Source: Tuctoria greenei (taxonomy: Eukaryota; Streptophyta; Magnoliopsida; Poales; Poaceae). From it: a DNA stretch of 64,000 bases. The notes beneath the pieces are model-generated. The model saw nothing but the letters and a program-made list of their open reading frames with translations. It was not told the origin of the DNA and did not search any database. Location: NCBI GenBank assembly GCA_036927565.1, contig JAYESD010000007.1, forward strand, positions 6,283,644 to 6,347,643, in the 5' to 3' direction. Made by a program: the position numbers and the translations under genes. The first letter of the stretch is position 1, and every line of letters starts with the position of its first letter. Positions 33,214-43,815 of the stretch are shown here, piece by piece.

Positions 33214-35383
33214 ATGGATCGCGACAAGAAGAACAAGGGCAAGGCCATCACGGAGCCGGCCGCGAAAAAGCAAAAATTGTCGAAGGAGGAGAAGAAGGCA
33301 TTGATGGCCGCTCGCGCCGCCGAGGAGCGTGAGCGTGGCCGAGGAGGATCGCTGAGGATCCGCGAGGCTCGTCCGAGGCAGCCTCCTGTGATCGATGACT
33401 CCGAGGCCGAAGAAGAGCCGGTAGAGCCTCTCGTCCGCCGGTGCTCCGCCCGGACCCGTGGGGGTCATCCCGCGGCAGCTCCACGTTCGAGACCGACGGC
33501 TGCCGATCGTCGTAAGGATAGGGAGGCCCAGCGAGCTATCTACGAGATGGAAACTACTGTCCATGTTGTCGAAGGAGTCCGGTTGACCGACTATCGGAAG
33601 ATGAAGGCCAAGCAGCTTCGCAGACTCAGGTGGAGTGTGCTGCTTGAGGAGTGGTACCCGCAGCCCAGAGAGGCCCTAGTAGACAGTCGTTTCTGGACTG
33701 TGACGCAAGCGTCCCTCTACGAGACCTACAGACGCTGAGGCCACAAGTTGTTCTAGCACAACTTTTTGGATTGGCATCAGCTTGCCCTCGCAGCAGAAAC
33801 GGAGATATTGCCATACTTCGAGAGGTACAGAGGGCTGGTGCACCTGATGTCCTATGAGAGGAGTGCTTATGTGGAGGACTGGGTACGCGTGTTCTACGCT
33901 ACTCTCTACGTCTCTGAGGGCCGCAGGTCAATTGATTTCATGTTCATGGGACATCACTATCACCTGACGAGGCAGACGCTAGCACAGCTGCTGGGAGTGG
34001 ACTTGCACGACACCTGCGTGCATGAGAGGGTCTACGGTCAGGCAGATCCACCGAGGAGGCCGCTCACTGGAGGAGTGGCACCAACTCTAGAGGAGATCCG
34101 TTCCCTGTTTGGCCCTACCTTCTCTCCAGACCAGCCGAGGGTACCGGCTTTGTTGACTCCAGCTGCGCGCACAGTGCACCTCGCCTTGCCGCACGCTCCT
34201 GCCGAGGTCTGGCTACTTGGAGGGGTTCACCAGCTTACAGCAGACTCTCCTGTTCTACATCATGAACGGGATGGAGTTCGACATAGTGGACGTCCTCATA
34301 TGCGATATGGAGGATGTGATCACAGACGGAGTGGGCATGATGAGGCAGCTCGTATATGAGTACTGGATCAGCTACCTGCTCACCATGATGGTTCCTGAGG
34401 GGTCCACCGTGCATGACCGCCTCACTGATGAGAGCGTCACACGGTTCGATCACTACCATGCCCCAACTCCTGGAGACCGCCGCCTTGGCCGTCCAGTCGA
34501 GCGTCAGGTCAGGGCTCGTCTTTCTGAGGAGGACTGGTCGGACTTGGAGAAGGAGGATGAGAGGCTAGCTGAGGCAGAGTCACAGGGTGAGGACCTGCAA
34601 CACATATGGTCCGAGAGCGACACCGACGACAGTGTCGAGGAGTCATTTCCACCTCCTCCCTCACCCAGGCAGCACGACGCGGAGGCTGGAGGCTCTACAG
34701 TGCCACCACCTACTCCACCTCCCGTCACTGAGGCACAGGTCACTCAGCCGTCAGAGCTGACTTCGCTCCTCCAGCAGATGGTTGAGCAGCAGCGTCTGGA
34801 CAGGCTGACAGCAGAGCAGGCTCGAGCGGAGCAGGCTGCCCGTCTCCTTGAGCTCCAGCAGCAGCAGCAGGATATGCAGTGTCAGATCGCCCGTGAGAGG
34901 CGTGAGGACACTGACCGGCTGACTGGACTCATCGACCAGATGCACCAGCGCACCCTCGACCAGCAGCAGCAGACGCAGCAGGCGATGACGGACATCCTGG
35001 GGTTGATCACCAACCTCTATACCCAGACCGGGATTGCCCTCCCGTCGCAGCTGCCAGGAGTCGCTCCACCACCACCAGTCCTGGCTCCAGCTGCCGCTTT
35101 GGTGCCGTCAACGCCGATTCCCTCCATCAGCATGTCTCCACTCCTGGCTCCTGGCGCTCCGATACACTCCCCGCTGCCGGCTACGACCCTGTTTCAGCAG
35201 ACGCCGGCCTCCGTCGTCAGTGCTCCAGTTCCAGCTGCTCCAGCTCCACCGGCGCCCCCAGCACCGTCAGCGGATCCCCCAGCTTCCTCCGCTCTAGCAG
35301 CAGCGACCGCCGACTCCAGCTCCGACGACAGCACCCCCGACGGCGACCGCTTCACCATCGCCCCGAGCGCTCCGGAGTCTTAG
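33214..35383 (+). pseudogene. Third (env-like) ORF of element A, broken
   Basis: Starts MDRDKKNKGKAITEP and is collinear with the intact D copy. TGA at 33736-33738 and TAG at 33754-33756 interrupt the frame (YETYRR, stop, GHKLF, stop). A small deletion near 34190 shifts the frame in the segment that reads LALRRTLLPRSGYLEGF in D. The remainder (34217-35383) is open to TAG at 35383. It holds the Arg-rich, acidic, Gln-rich coiled-coil and Pro/Ala-rich parts. The tail (from about 35240) has extra Pro/Ala residues compared with D. Confidence 0.88.
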
Positions 35384-35684
35384 GTACTCGACTTCCCTTT
35401 TTGGTGTCTTGATGCCAAAGGGGGAGAAGAGTTAGAGTCAGGGGGAGGTTAGCTCAGTCATAGGGGGAGTCTTAGTTGCAGGGGGAGTTCTATCTATTTT
35501 GGACTTATTGTCATATTTACTATCATTTGCTATTATTGTGTATCCGTGTGTGCTACTTTATGCTCTTATGATTTATTGATCTTTGTTTGAGCCTTCGAGC
35601 TTCTTGTGTTGAATTTCGTACTTGTTACATTCTTTTATGAGCATTGCGTTCTTAATTTCATTACCTCTATGCTCTACTTGTCGT
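35384..35684 (+). other. 3' untranslated spacer of element A with repeated PPT-like tracts
   Basis: AGGGGGAG recurs near 35419, 35441, 35463 and 35480, before the true polypurine tract at 35701-35714. The rest is AT-rich and non-coding. Confidence 0.65.
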
Positions 35685-35764
35685 GTTGTCATCAATCACC
35701 AAAAAGGGGGAGATTGAAAGCATCTAGGCCCCCATGAGGTACGGTTTCGGTGATTAATGACAAC
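35685..35764 (+). repeat. Inverted repeat enclosing PPT and U3 start, element A
   Basis: GTTGTCATCAATCACC (35685-35700) pairs with GGTGATTAATGACAAC (35749-35764) with one mismatch. The loop contains AAAAAGGGGGAGAT (35701-35714) and the first 34 bases of the LTR. Confidence 0.78.
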
Positions 35765-37145
35765 CGTTAGATATTACTAATGAGTTTGTGGATGCGAGGT
35801 CTCACGTATAACACATCAAACGTAATGAACTATCTATTCATATCATCTACTGCTCATTGGATACAAATGGAGACCCCTCAACGAACTATTCTAAGGGGTT
35901 AATCAATTTTCATGAAGACTAAAAGAAGAACTCATACGTCAACGCAATTCTATCAAAATTGACAACACAAGGAACTCAATATTCATCAGAAGAACATTCC
36001 CAATAAATGTCAAAGAGGTCACTCAAGCAAATTCCAAAAGATCAACTTAAAACAACTCGAAGCAAACAAGATCAACTCACCGGATCATCCGATGTTTTGT
36101 GAAATGACTACATCGGTCGAGTTGTGTCAACAGAAGAAGAAGACCTCAGAACCAAGTACTCACCGGATCATCCGATGTGAATGGCTCAGCAACATCGGTC
36201 CATAAGTACAGTTTGCAAGATCATTGGACCAAGTGTAGCACCAGATCATCTGATGTACAGAGAAGCACACATCGGTCGATTACTCCAGTAAGCATAAGTT
36301 TGAGAAAATTCTGGAGCAAGAGCCACCGGATCATCCGATGAGAAGACAGGATTAACATCGGTCTAACAACGGTCATATCTGACACAATGACGTCAGCTAA
36401 AGTAATTTGACCGATGATAACTAAAGGGGAGACATCGGATCATCCTGTGTTCACAGTAAAGTTCTGTCAGCCTACTTTTCCAACGGCTATTTCGGGGAGA
36501 CTGGCTATAAATACCTCCTAATCCTGTCATTTCGTCAAGTCTTGAGCGCCAGACACTATCAACACATCCACAAGCATTCAAGACCAAGAGCAACCACTTC
36601 CACACCATTTCGATCATCTATACACCAAGATTTAGGCTAGAACTAGCTAGAGAGAGAGCTTGTGTGCCACCATTCTCGGTGAGTGGACTCTCTAGGTTAG
36701 TGTGAGAACCTCAAGGGAGTGCCCTTGGTGTTTGTAACCGTGAGAAGACTTCCGGAGCTTGCCAAGGCGTTTGTGGAAGTCCGGAAGGTCGAAGTTGTAC
36801 AAGGCTTGAGCTCCACCTTGCCAAAGGAGGCAAACGGAGAGGAATAGTGAAGACCTCTCGTCTCGGTGACTTGGGTGTGGCAAAACCCTTTGGTGGGTGC
36901 CACAACGTGGATGTAGGAAGATCTTGACGATCTTGTCGAACCACGGGATAAATCCTTGTCTCCTCGGGAGTTTGCATCCTTCTCCTTTCCCTTACTTTTA
37001 TGCATTTTATATTCCGCGAAGTTTCTATCCACTAGAATGCATAGATAGTTTGCGTAGGGAATTGAGCTTTACAAATTAAGTTTCATTGCTTAGAATTTTT
37101 CGAAGAAAGCCCAATTCACCCCCTCTTGGGCATTCGGTCCTTACA
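35715..37145 (+). repeat. 3' LTR of element A
   Basis: 1431 bp, TGAAAG...CTTACA. U3 modules at about 36080-36440, TATA at 36506-36513. It shows about 28 substitutions relative to the partial 5' LTR. Confidence 0.95.
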
Positions 37146-37909
37146 ATGGTGCAGTGGTGTATTATGAATGGTATGAGCCCATTCAAAATTTGAATGGGCC
37201 GCCCACTGGTTGGACAGAATAATACTATAAAAAAAATCTCCGCGTTGCAATAAAGGGTAAGGGTATTTTTGACAGGAGCAGGAACAGGGAGTGTCAACTG
37301 ACATGCAAGCCCCACCTATAAGGGTATTTTTGAAATGTCTTGGTGAAATTATGAATTGATAAAAGAAGGTATTGACCAAACTATGAAGTGGTCAAAATGT
37401 TGAGTGTTGAAACCAACAATAACGAGCACATTACTTCTAAAGTACTCCCTCTATCCAAGGATGTCGTTTTTAAAACTAAATTTAGTTTTAAACACGATAC
37501 TCTTTTATGGATAGAGGGAGTAATAACCTTTGTGAGCCAAATCAAAGATCGATTAATAATTTGGCTCAGTACCATACAGGCTGCTGCTCGCCATAAATAC
37601 CACAAGGATGGCTGGATAATTATGATGCTCAACTCTGAAAGGTTCATCTAGTACAGTTGCAACTCCTCTTATTGGCAGCAGCGCTAATAGGCTGGTCATG
37701 TATGAAAACAATGTTGTACATATTGGTTACAACAATTCTGATATACATTTATCAAAGATATTTCCTACTCGCTATGACAGCCAGAAGCTGCCTCGTGAGC
37801 TGTGCCATTTGATATTCATGTAATTACATAAGACATATTTTCTATAATTTACTATACTCTGTTATGTTATTCAGCAAAAAATAATAAAGTATTAAATTCA
37901 AAGTCCCGC
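37146..37909. other. Intergenic between element A and START gene
   Basis: No gene seen. Contains a palindrome (CATTCAAAATTTGAATG near 37177), two copies of AAGGGTATTTTTGA-like sequence (near 37257 and 37320), and one MITE. It includes the presumed 3' end of the START-domain transcript. Confidence 0.5.
37445..37520. mobile_element. Stowaway-like MITE, 76 bp
   Basis: CTCCCTCTATCCA at the left and TGGATAGAGGGAG at the right form terminal inverted repeats, flanked by TA (37443-37444 and 37521-37522). The interior has a TTTTAAAACTAAATTTAGTT palindrome. Confidence 0.85.
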
Positions 37910-40900
37910 CTATCGTGATACGGGTAAGCAGCAAAGCCACCTTTTGTTCTTCCTTGGTTGCTTCGACTCTTTGTTGCTGTGGATACCGTTCTGATGGAAG
38001 CCGTTGGTGTTTAGGCTTTCTTCCCCGTGCACCCTAATTGCGCTCCTTAATGTCATAGACATTGTCCTTGTCATCGTTGAAGCTGTTGAGTTTTGAAGAC
38101 ATACGCTGTTGATATCGTCGTCCGCTCCATGGCTAAATTTCTCATTGTGCAAGACATTTGTTTCTCGGATCTCTCTGCATCACGGAAGACATAAGTCAGA
38201 TTACATATATACCTTCTGGCCATGTAACAAATAGGCCGTCAACTGACATGAAAATACAACATGAGTAATTGATATCTCTGCATGCTGACCTGGAGCCCTG
38301 TGTTTGTGCCGTAGCGGGGCGTCTATTCAGAAGATGGTCTGAACTGAGAAGTTCTCTTTGTGAACTTCTCAAACCCACATTATTGTCTTCCAAAGTCACA
38401 TCATAACCGAGCAAATTTTGTAGCTTGCTGATGTTATTGGTCTTGCTGCCTCGGATAACTGCAATAGCAGTGTCCAGTATGCCCAATGCCTGCTCTACCT
38501 CAGGGCTGATAAAGGGGTTATTTTCGACCAGTGGCACTTGTTCAGCTGGTTGTGGTTGGTTATGAGGGGCAATTAGAAGATTATCATCCTTGGAGAATGT
38601 ATTTTGTTCATTCTCCTCAACAATCTCACTATTTGATGTGATATTCGTAACCGCCATAAGATTCTGTACAGCGACATTTTCAGGGAGTATTTCATTATTA
38701 GCATTTTCCTCATTCGGGGTTATCTTCGCCTTGTTATCAAAATTCTGGTATTCACGGATCCTAACATAGAGTGGTGCTCTCAAAGCTTTCTTGTAGTCCA
38801 CATCACAACTGGCCACAGTACTGACTGCCTGCAGGATAATCCGCTAAAATTGATCAACAGGGCACATAGCCTTTACAGAATCTCATGACTCAACATATAC
38901 AATCATGCAGTACGTTCCTGGTGTCATTGTTTGCTCACCCTAGTGTCATAAAATGAAACCCATTCAGAGAACAAAGTTGAAATGTGCAAACTGTTATTCC
39001 CACTAACCTTTTGATACAGTTTATGCCCGCTGCCAATCAGCTGCCTTGACATGAAGTTGATCAACCATGGTGGAACAAAGTCTAGCTTGATATCCATATT
39101 AGCTATTGCCCTAAATGACAATTAATTTAAAAGAAATGAGTGCCACTGTACCAGTTAAATCTTAAATGAGTGGCAGTACATATGTTATTAGTACAAAAAG
39201 GATTTGGTTAAAAAGATAGAATAGCTGATAGTCTATTTATGAATCTGATTTTTTTGGTGAAAACTATCTTGTCGTTCACAATACAGAAGGAGATACATCA
39301 AGGATAACACAGTTCAAGCAAAGGGCAAGGTGAAAATTGCATTGCTGAGAAAAACATGTTGATGAAATGAAAAATATTGCAGTTAAGTACTCCACTCTAG
39401 CCAAAGATACATGTTGCTTTTAATTTCTTATTAGATGGGTCATAAATCAAACCTTATCTGCATTACATCGATAAAGTAATAAATATATCAATTGATGGAA
39501 CCCCCCGGTTTCTAAAAGAAAACCATCCATAATACCTCGTTGAGTTGCTGGACTCTTTTGAACCGTTAATCACTAACTTGGCAACAAGAGTTGTGACACG
39601 ACCTCAAATTCATGGGCAGTGTTCAAATATGATACATAGTGCTATATATAAATGCAAAATAACATCAGATGTTACCTGAAAAAGCTTTTTTCCTTCGTTA
39701 TCCTTTGCAAGACAAAGCCTCCAAATACATCTATCCGTACGGTGTCACCGGCTTCAGGAATTCCATCCCTACTAAATCCATGTGTATGTGTATTTATACT
39801 ATCCAAATCAGATATCTGCAAACAAGTCAATAAGCAATAAATATGGAAACTAGGGCACATGATATCATAGCTGCAGAGGAAGGTTCACAAAAAGCAACGT
39901 AAATTTTAAAACATACGCACAGTTTTCATGATTACAATGACAACATCTTCTTTAAGATACTCCAATTCAAAGTAGTGCAGCAGAGCCTCTCTCTCAGAAA
40001 CCGGCCATGGAACCTTCACCCTTTCTTCCAAATAGTGAATATGAAAATTAACCACTACAACTTAAACGGGTAAGTATGAATAAAAAATTATAAAAAGAAA
40101 AGAGTCTTCAACCAACCTGACCAAAGAAATTTCTTCACCAATCCGAACTTTTTTCAAGCAGCCCGATTGGTCAATTTTAAAAGCTGGCAAATTGTACTGT
40201 GGAAACCTGGAGAAAACGATATCGTCAGCACTTAAAATAAAGCAATTAATTTGATTATGTTCCTTTTGTTTTCTTTGGTTAGGGTTAAGTTCAAGAGTTG
40301 ACGTATATATACCACTGCCAACAACTCAACATGTTTTCTTTCATAAAAAATTACAGAGATGCACCAGCAATTCAGGGTGTCGTCTCTAATTAGCCATAGT
40401 TTGTTTGCCCCATTTTGTTTTATTCATTATATGTGTTCGGTGAAAAGACCTTAACATTGCTTTTATAAGTTACCATAGTGATATTTTGTATAGGTGCAAG
40501 TGCAACAGTGCAACATCAGGTAAGTTACCATGGTACTCCCTCTGTCCCAAAATACTTGTCATTCTCTAGTTCAAAAATGAACTAGGGAGTGACAAGTATT
40601 TTGGGATGGATGGAGTAACTTAGATAAACAATACTCATGTTGAACCTAAAAGTGAAGCTAAAGCTAGGGAAAATAGGATTTAGACTTTACGGTATCCTGA
40701 CAAATAGTTGAGAACACCATGTGTGGTTTCCAAGAATGTGAAATTTTAATCAAACCAAAAAAATCGAAGTTGTCTTCTAGGGCAAATAGGCTTTAGTGGT
40801 ATCCTGATGAATAGTTGAGAACACGTCTGGTTTCCAAGAATGTGAAATTTTAATCAAACCAAGAACATCGCTTAAAGTTTACTTCAGTGAAGAAAACATT

Positions 40901-42539
40901 GCACTTACCATTTTTTGTATAGGCCTACCTCCCATGACACACATGCACCTACACAAAATCGGCATGCTTAAGTAACCATTTGAAGCTATTGCACTTCAGT
41001 TTGTTGATGGTTAGAGTCACTTACAAACATCAATAGGACCGTCAGTAAAGCCTTCAGCAAGAAGGGTGTGAAACGGGGTCCCCTCTGGGCCCTCACGGTA
41101 CATGACTCTCAATTGGTCCGTATCTTGTTTCACCTACAAAAGATACATTAACTACATATTACTGCAGGAATTTGTTTTTGAATCTTAATGCAACAATTAA
41201 TCCATGTACAAAAAAAGGAGATACAGACCACGTTGAAGAACTACATAATCAAGCACGAAGAAAAAAGGAAAGAAATATGAACGCTGATCAGATCGAACTA
41301 CAATACTCAATACAGGGGTCATCTCTAAATGAGTCAACAACTTGTTTTAACGCATACCTTCCACTCCTTATGAGGCGCCCCATGAACCTTCTGCCCATCG
41401 CTCGAAGTATTTAGCATCTCAAGAAATTCTGATACTTCTTTTGTCCTTGCTTCAGCAATAAGGTCGATATCACCTGGGAAAAATGAATACCATTATGCGT
41501 ATATATAGATAGATCAAACAAACACAACAGACATGACTTGTACTTGTTGGAATGTGATCTCCAGTGAAACCGGTCTTATGGCCGTTTCCAACTCTCTCCC
41601 GACACCCTGATCGGGGGCGTCCCTCACGTTTACATTGTGGGCCACCTTCCGTGTTGTGCCAACTATAAGAGGGGAGATTAAGGCATAACTAACTGAGGTT
41701 AGTTGATCCTAACACTGCTCCACCAAGATCCGAGCACTTTAGTTGGTCCTAACACTGCTCCACCGAGATCCGAGCACTAAGGACGCAAGAACGAAGGGAA
41801 AACCCACAGCGTAGCTGCCGCTGCCGTCTCCAGCTTCGATCTGCTGCGCCACTGCACCCCCTCGTCGGACTTCTCTACATTATATGTACGCACACACGAG
41901 GTGCGTCCACTGCCATATCCTCTTGTTTATATTCTACTTCATATTGTGATTAGATATAGATGTTAGTTATTCACCACATGATTTAACTTGGATCCCGATG
42001 GATATTGCTATTACTACCTCCTTTCCTTTTTAGTTGTCATTTTGGACAAACCAAAAGAACTAAAGTACAACTAACGGTGCTGTCCTAACGACAAGTAATT
42101 TCATACCAGAGGGAGTAGAACTTGAGTAAGTTTCCAACAGTACTACGTACACAGGCCGGCAAAAAAGAACCCAATCAAGGCCTTCAGGCACCCCTATTAC
42201 AAAACCTTGTACTACTATAACAGTCACATGTGAAACAATGAAACGCGCACGTGCAGGACAGGTGTGGAAACTGAGTAGCACAACCACCCATCACCCACCA
42301 TTAAAAAGCTTTAAACTTTTAGTCGAGAGATGAACAATATTAACAACCGTAAAGGTAAAACAAGTGAAAGCAAACAACTAACCTGATCCGATACCTTGTT
42401 GGTCGGCGCCGGGCAGAGCCGAAGCGAGGATCTGCGCCTTGACCAGCGCCCGCAGCGATGCCTCGTCGGCGAGGTCGGGCAGCGCCAGCGTCCGGTCCAG
42501 CCGGTCCCGCAGCTCGAGCACCCGCTTCCGCTTCTCCAT
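37910..42539 (-). CDS. START-domain (lipid-transfer-like) protein, ten coding exons
   Basis: Exons on the - strand: 42539-42383, 41473-41358, 41133-41025, 40948-40909, 40206-40117, 40020-39921, 39815-39676, 39110-39008, 38828-38290, 38174-37910. All introns are GT-AG with matching phases, giving 552 codons without a stop. The middle (exons 3-8) reads as a START/Bet v1-like lipid-binding fold of the plant polyketide cyclase/lipid transport superfamily: ACVSWEVGLYKKW, LKKVRIGEEISLV, VKVPWPVSEREALLHYFELE, INTHTHGFSRDGIPEAGDTV, VPPWLINFMSRQLIGSGHKL. The N-terminus is a short Leu/Arg-rich helix region. The C-terminal third is Asn/Glu-rich and probably disordered, and ends KNKRWLCCLPVSR. A lipid ligand is likely from the family but unproven. 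The frame looks intact despite a solo LTR and a MITE in introns. Confidence 0.85.
40536..40615. mobile_element. Stowaway MITE, 80 bp, in START gene intron 4
   Basis: CTCCCTCTGTCCCAAAATAC and GTATTTTGGGATGGATGGAG are terminal inverted repeats, with TA duplications at 40534-40535 and 40616-40617. The centre CTAGTTCAAAAATGAACTAG is itself palindromic. It lies between the exons at 40909 and 40206. Confidence 0.9.
41545..42139. mobile_element. Solo LTR, 595 bp, in START gene intron 1
   Basis: Begins TGTTGGAA and ends TTCCAACA (inverted termini), flanked by the 5-bp duplication GTACT at 41540-41544 and 42140-42144. It contains no internal retrotransposon domain, so it is a solo LTR, likely Copia by its TGTTGGAATGTGATCT start. 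Orientation was not decided. A 39-40 bp tandem duplication (TAGTTGRTCCTAACACTGCT unit) lies at about 41700-41778. A degenerate Stowaway-like sequence may lie at 42014-42118. Confidence 0.85.
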
Positions 42540-43377
42540 GGCCGGCGCCCGCCCGCCCGCCCGCCGTCGAGAACCTACCTACCTCCTCCTCGTTGTCGTC
42601 GTCCTCCGCCTGTCACACCGGGAGCAGCTGTAAAGATGAAGTTGTGAGAAGGAAGCCGCCGAACCGAACCGATCCGATACTAGCTAGGAGGAGTAGGTCT
42701 ACGAAGCAGGAGAACGCAACGACCCTGAAAAAGGGAAGGAATATTAGTTCCGAGGTCCCCGGGAAAGAAAGCATGAAGCAGCTTCGTGCTTGAGTTGAGC
42801 TCGACAGCCCACAGGAAGGAGAGGCGGAAGCGGTTTTCTCGAGCATTGGGCCAGCCAACGGCGTGGCACGATCCCGAGGAGGAGGATCCGTTTCGCCGAG
42901 CGGGAACGAAACACAGGTCCAGATGCAGAGGAGAACAGAGCAGCAGAACGGCGCCCTACCTACCCCCAGGGAGCTTCGGCAGAAAAATAAAATAAAGACA
43001 AGACCGAGCAAACCGGCGGCGCTTACCGCTCGCGCTGGAGAAGGGAGGAGATCGGCTGTGACGGCTCGCGCTGGAGAAGAGAGGCGACGGACTAATAGGA
43101 GGGAGGAGCAGGAGCACGAAGAAGAAGAGGGAGAGAGGGAGTCTCTGTCGTATTTATTAACAGAAGTTTTAGTTTATTTTGAACTAAAATTATTGTTTAA
43201 AACATTGATTATCGTAGAAAGGAAAGAGTAGTATAGTAATCATATTTTTTTGTCACGGTAGCCTAGCCTGGATTGTGGGGTCCACGTGGGACAGCCTGCG
43301 GGAGTAATTATTGGGAACTCCGTTGCTCGTGCGCTTTCGTCTGCCTGCTAGTAATATATTGCTACGGGGCACCAACG
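42540..43377 (-). promoter_or_regulatory. 5' leader and upstream region of START gene
   Basis: On the - strand a donor (GCGG|GTAAGC at 43026-43025) and an acceptor (TTTACAG|CTG at 42629-42628) suggest a 5' UTR intron of about 400 bp, common in plant genes. A near-tandem GCTCGCGCTGGAGAAG duplication lies at about 43027-43085. A perfect G-box CCACGTGG lies at 43282-43289. Transcript ends are not known. The MULE starts only about 90 bp beyond the G-box. Confidence 0.5.
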
Positions 43378-43447
43378 AGTCTGTCTGTTACGTACTCATT
43401 GGTCCGGCAATGCACGACCAATATTGCCGTGGGCAGGCACCGGGGAT

Positions 43448-43539
43448 GCGGCTTCTCTCCTCCCACTTTCTCCTCCCATGCCTCCTCCCGCCAGGTGTTT
43501 ATATTTAATTGGTTCACTTTTACTCTCTCGCACACATCA
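43448..43539 (+). repeat. Left terminal inverted repeat of MULE (core)
   Basis: CGGCTTCTCTCCTCCC to CACACATCA. The segment TATATTTAATTGGTTCACTT is identical in the other arm. 86 percent identity over 91 ungapped bases by eye count. Confidence 0.75.
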
Positions 43540-43699
43540 GATGGCGGATAGAAGGAACGGCTCGGAGAAACTGACATCACAGGTTGGGCATCACATAAAG
43601 CGCGCGGTAATGAAAAAAATGGCGGCAAACATAAAACACTCCCGCGAGTACGTATGGAGAAATATTTTAATAGTTACATTACATCATTGAAGACTTAAG

Positions 43700-43815
43700 A
43701 GCTGTTGCACCTGCTGCAAGAGAGAAGACCCATACGACCATATCCTTGATAGGATCTATTGCTGCAGCCTGCAAGAGAGAGAAGACCCATACAGCCAGGC
43801 CCTTGATGTGACCTG
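43700..43815 (+). repeat. Short tandem duplication in MULE 5' region
   Basis: CTGCAAGAGAGAAGACCCAT appears at about 43713 and again, with GAGA expansion, at about 43769, each followed by a related CCATATCCTTGAT or GCCAGGCCCTTGAT block. It lies upstream of a probable 5' UTR intron (donor AAG|GTGAGG near 43902, acceptor TTCAACAG at about 44147). Confidence 0.55.

Larger units (their letters stand above)
1..37145 (+). mobile_element. Copia (SIRE/Maximus-like) LTR retrotransposon, element A, host of two nested insertions
   Basis: The element reads LTR, tRNA-Met primer site, gag, pol, third ORF, polypurine tract, LTR on the + strand, interrupted at 3839-15993 (element B) and 19804-32815 (element C). 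Base 1 aligns with base 36027 of its own 3' LTR, so about 312 bp of the 5' LTR lie outside the window. With both insertions and one copy of each 5-bp duplication removed, about 12 kb remain. The gag, pol and third ORF all carry stops or frameshifts, so A is not autonomous. The paired LTR parts show roughly 28 substitutions in 1.1 kb by eye. The expected target duplication at the 3' end would be ATGGT (37146-37150), but its partner is not visible. Confidence 0.95.

Noticed and set aside
42014..42118. Additional Stowaway MITE inside the solo LTR
   Set aside because: CTACCTCC...GAGGGAGTAG ends are suggestive, but the inverted repeats are too imperfect to claim; mentioned only under the solo LTR.
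42439..43231. Several + strand open frames opposite the START gene 5' end
   Set aside because: They are GC-rich shadows of exon 1 and the 5' leader of the START gene and have no family features.
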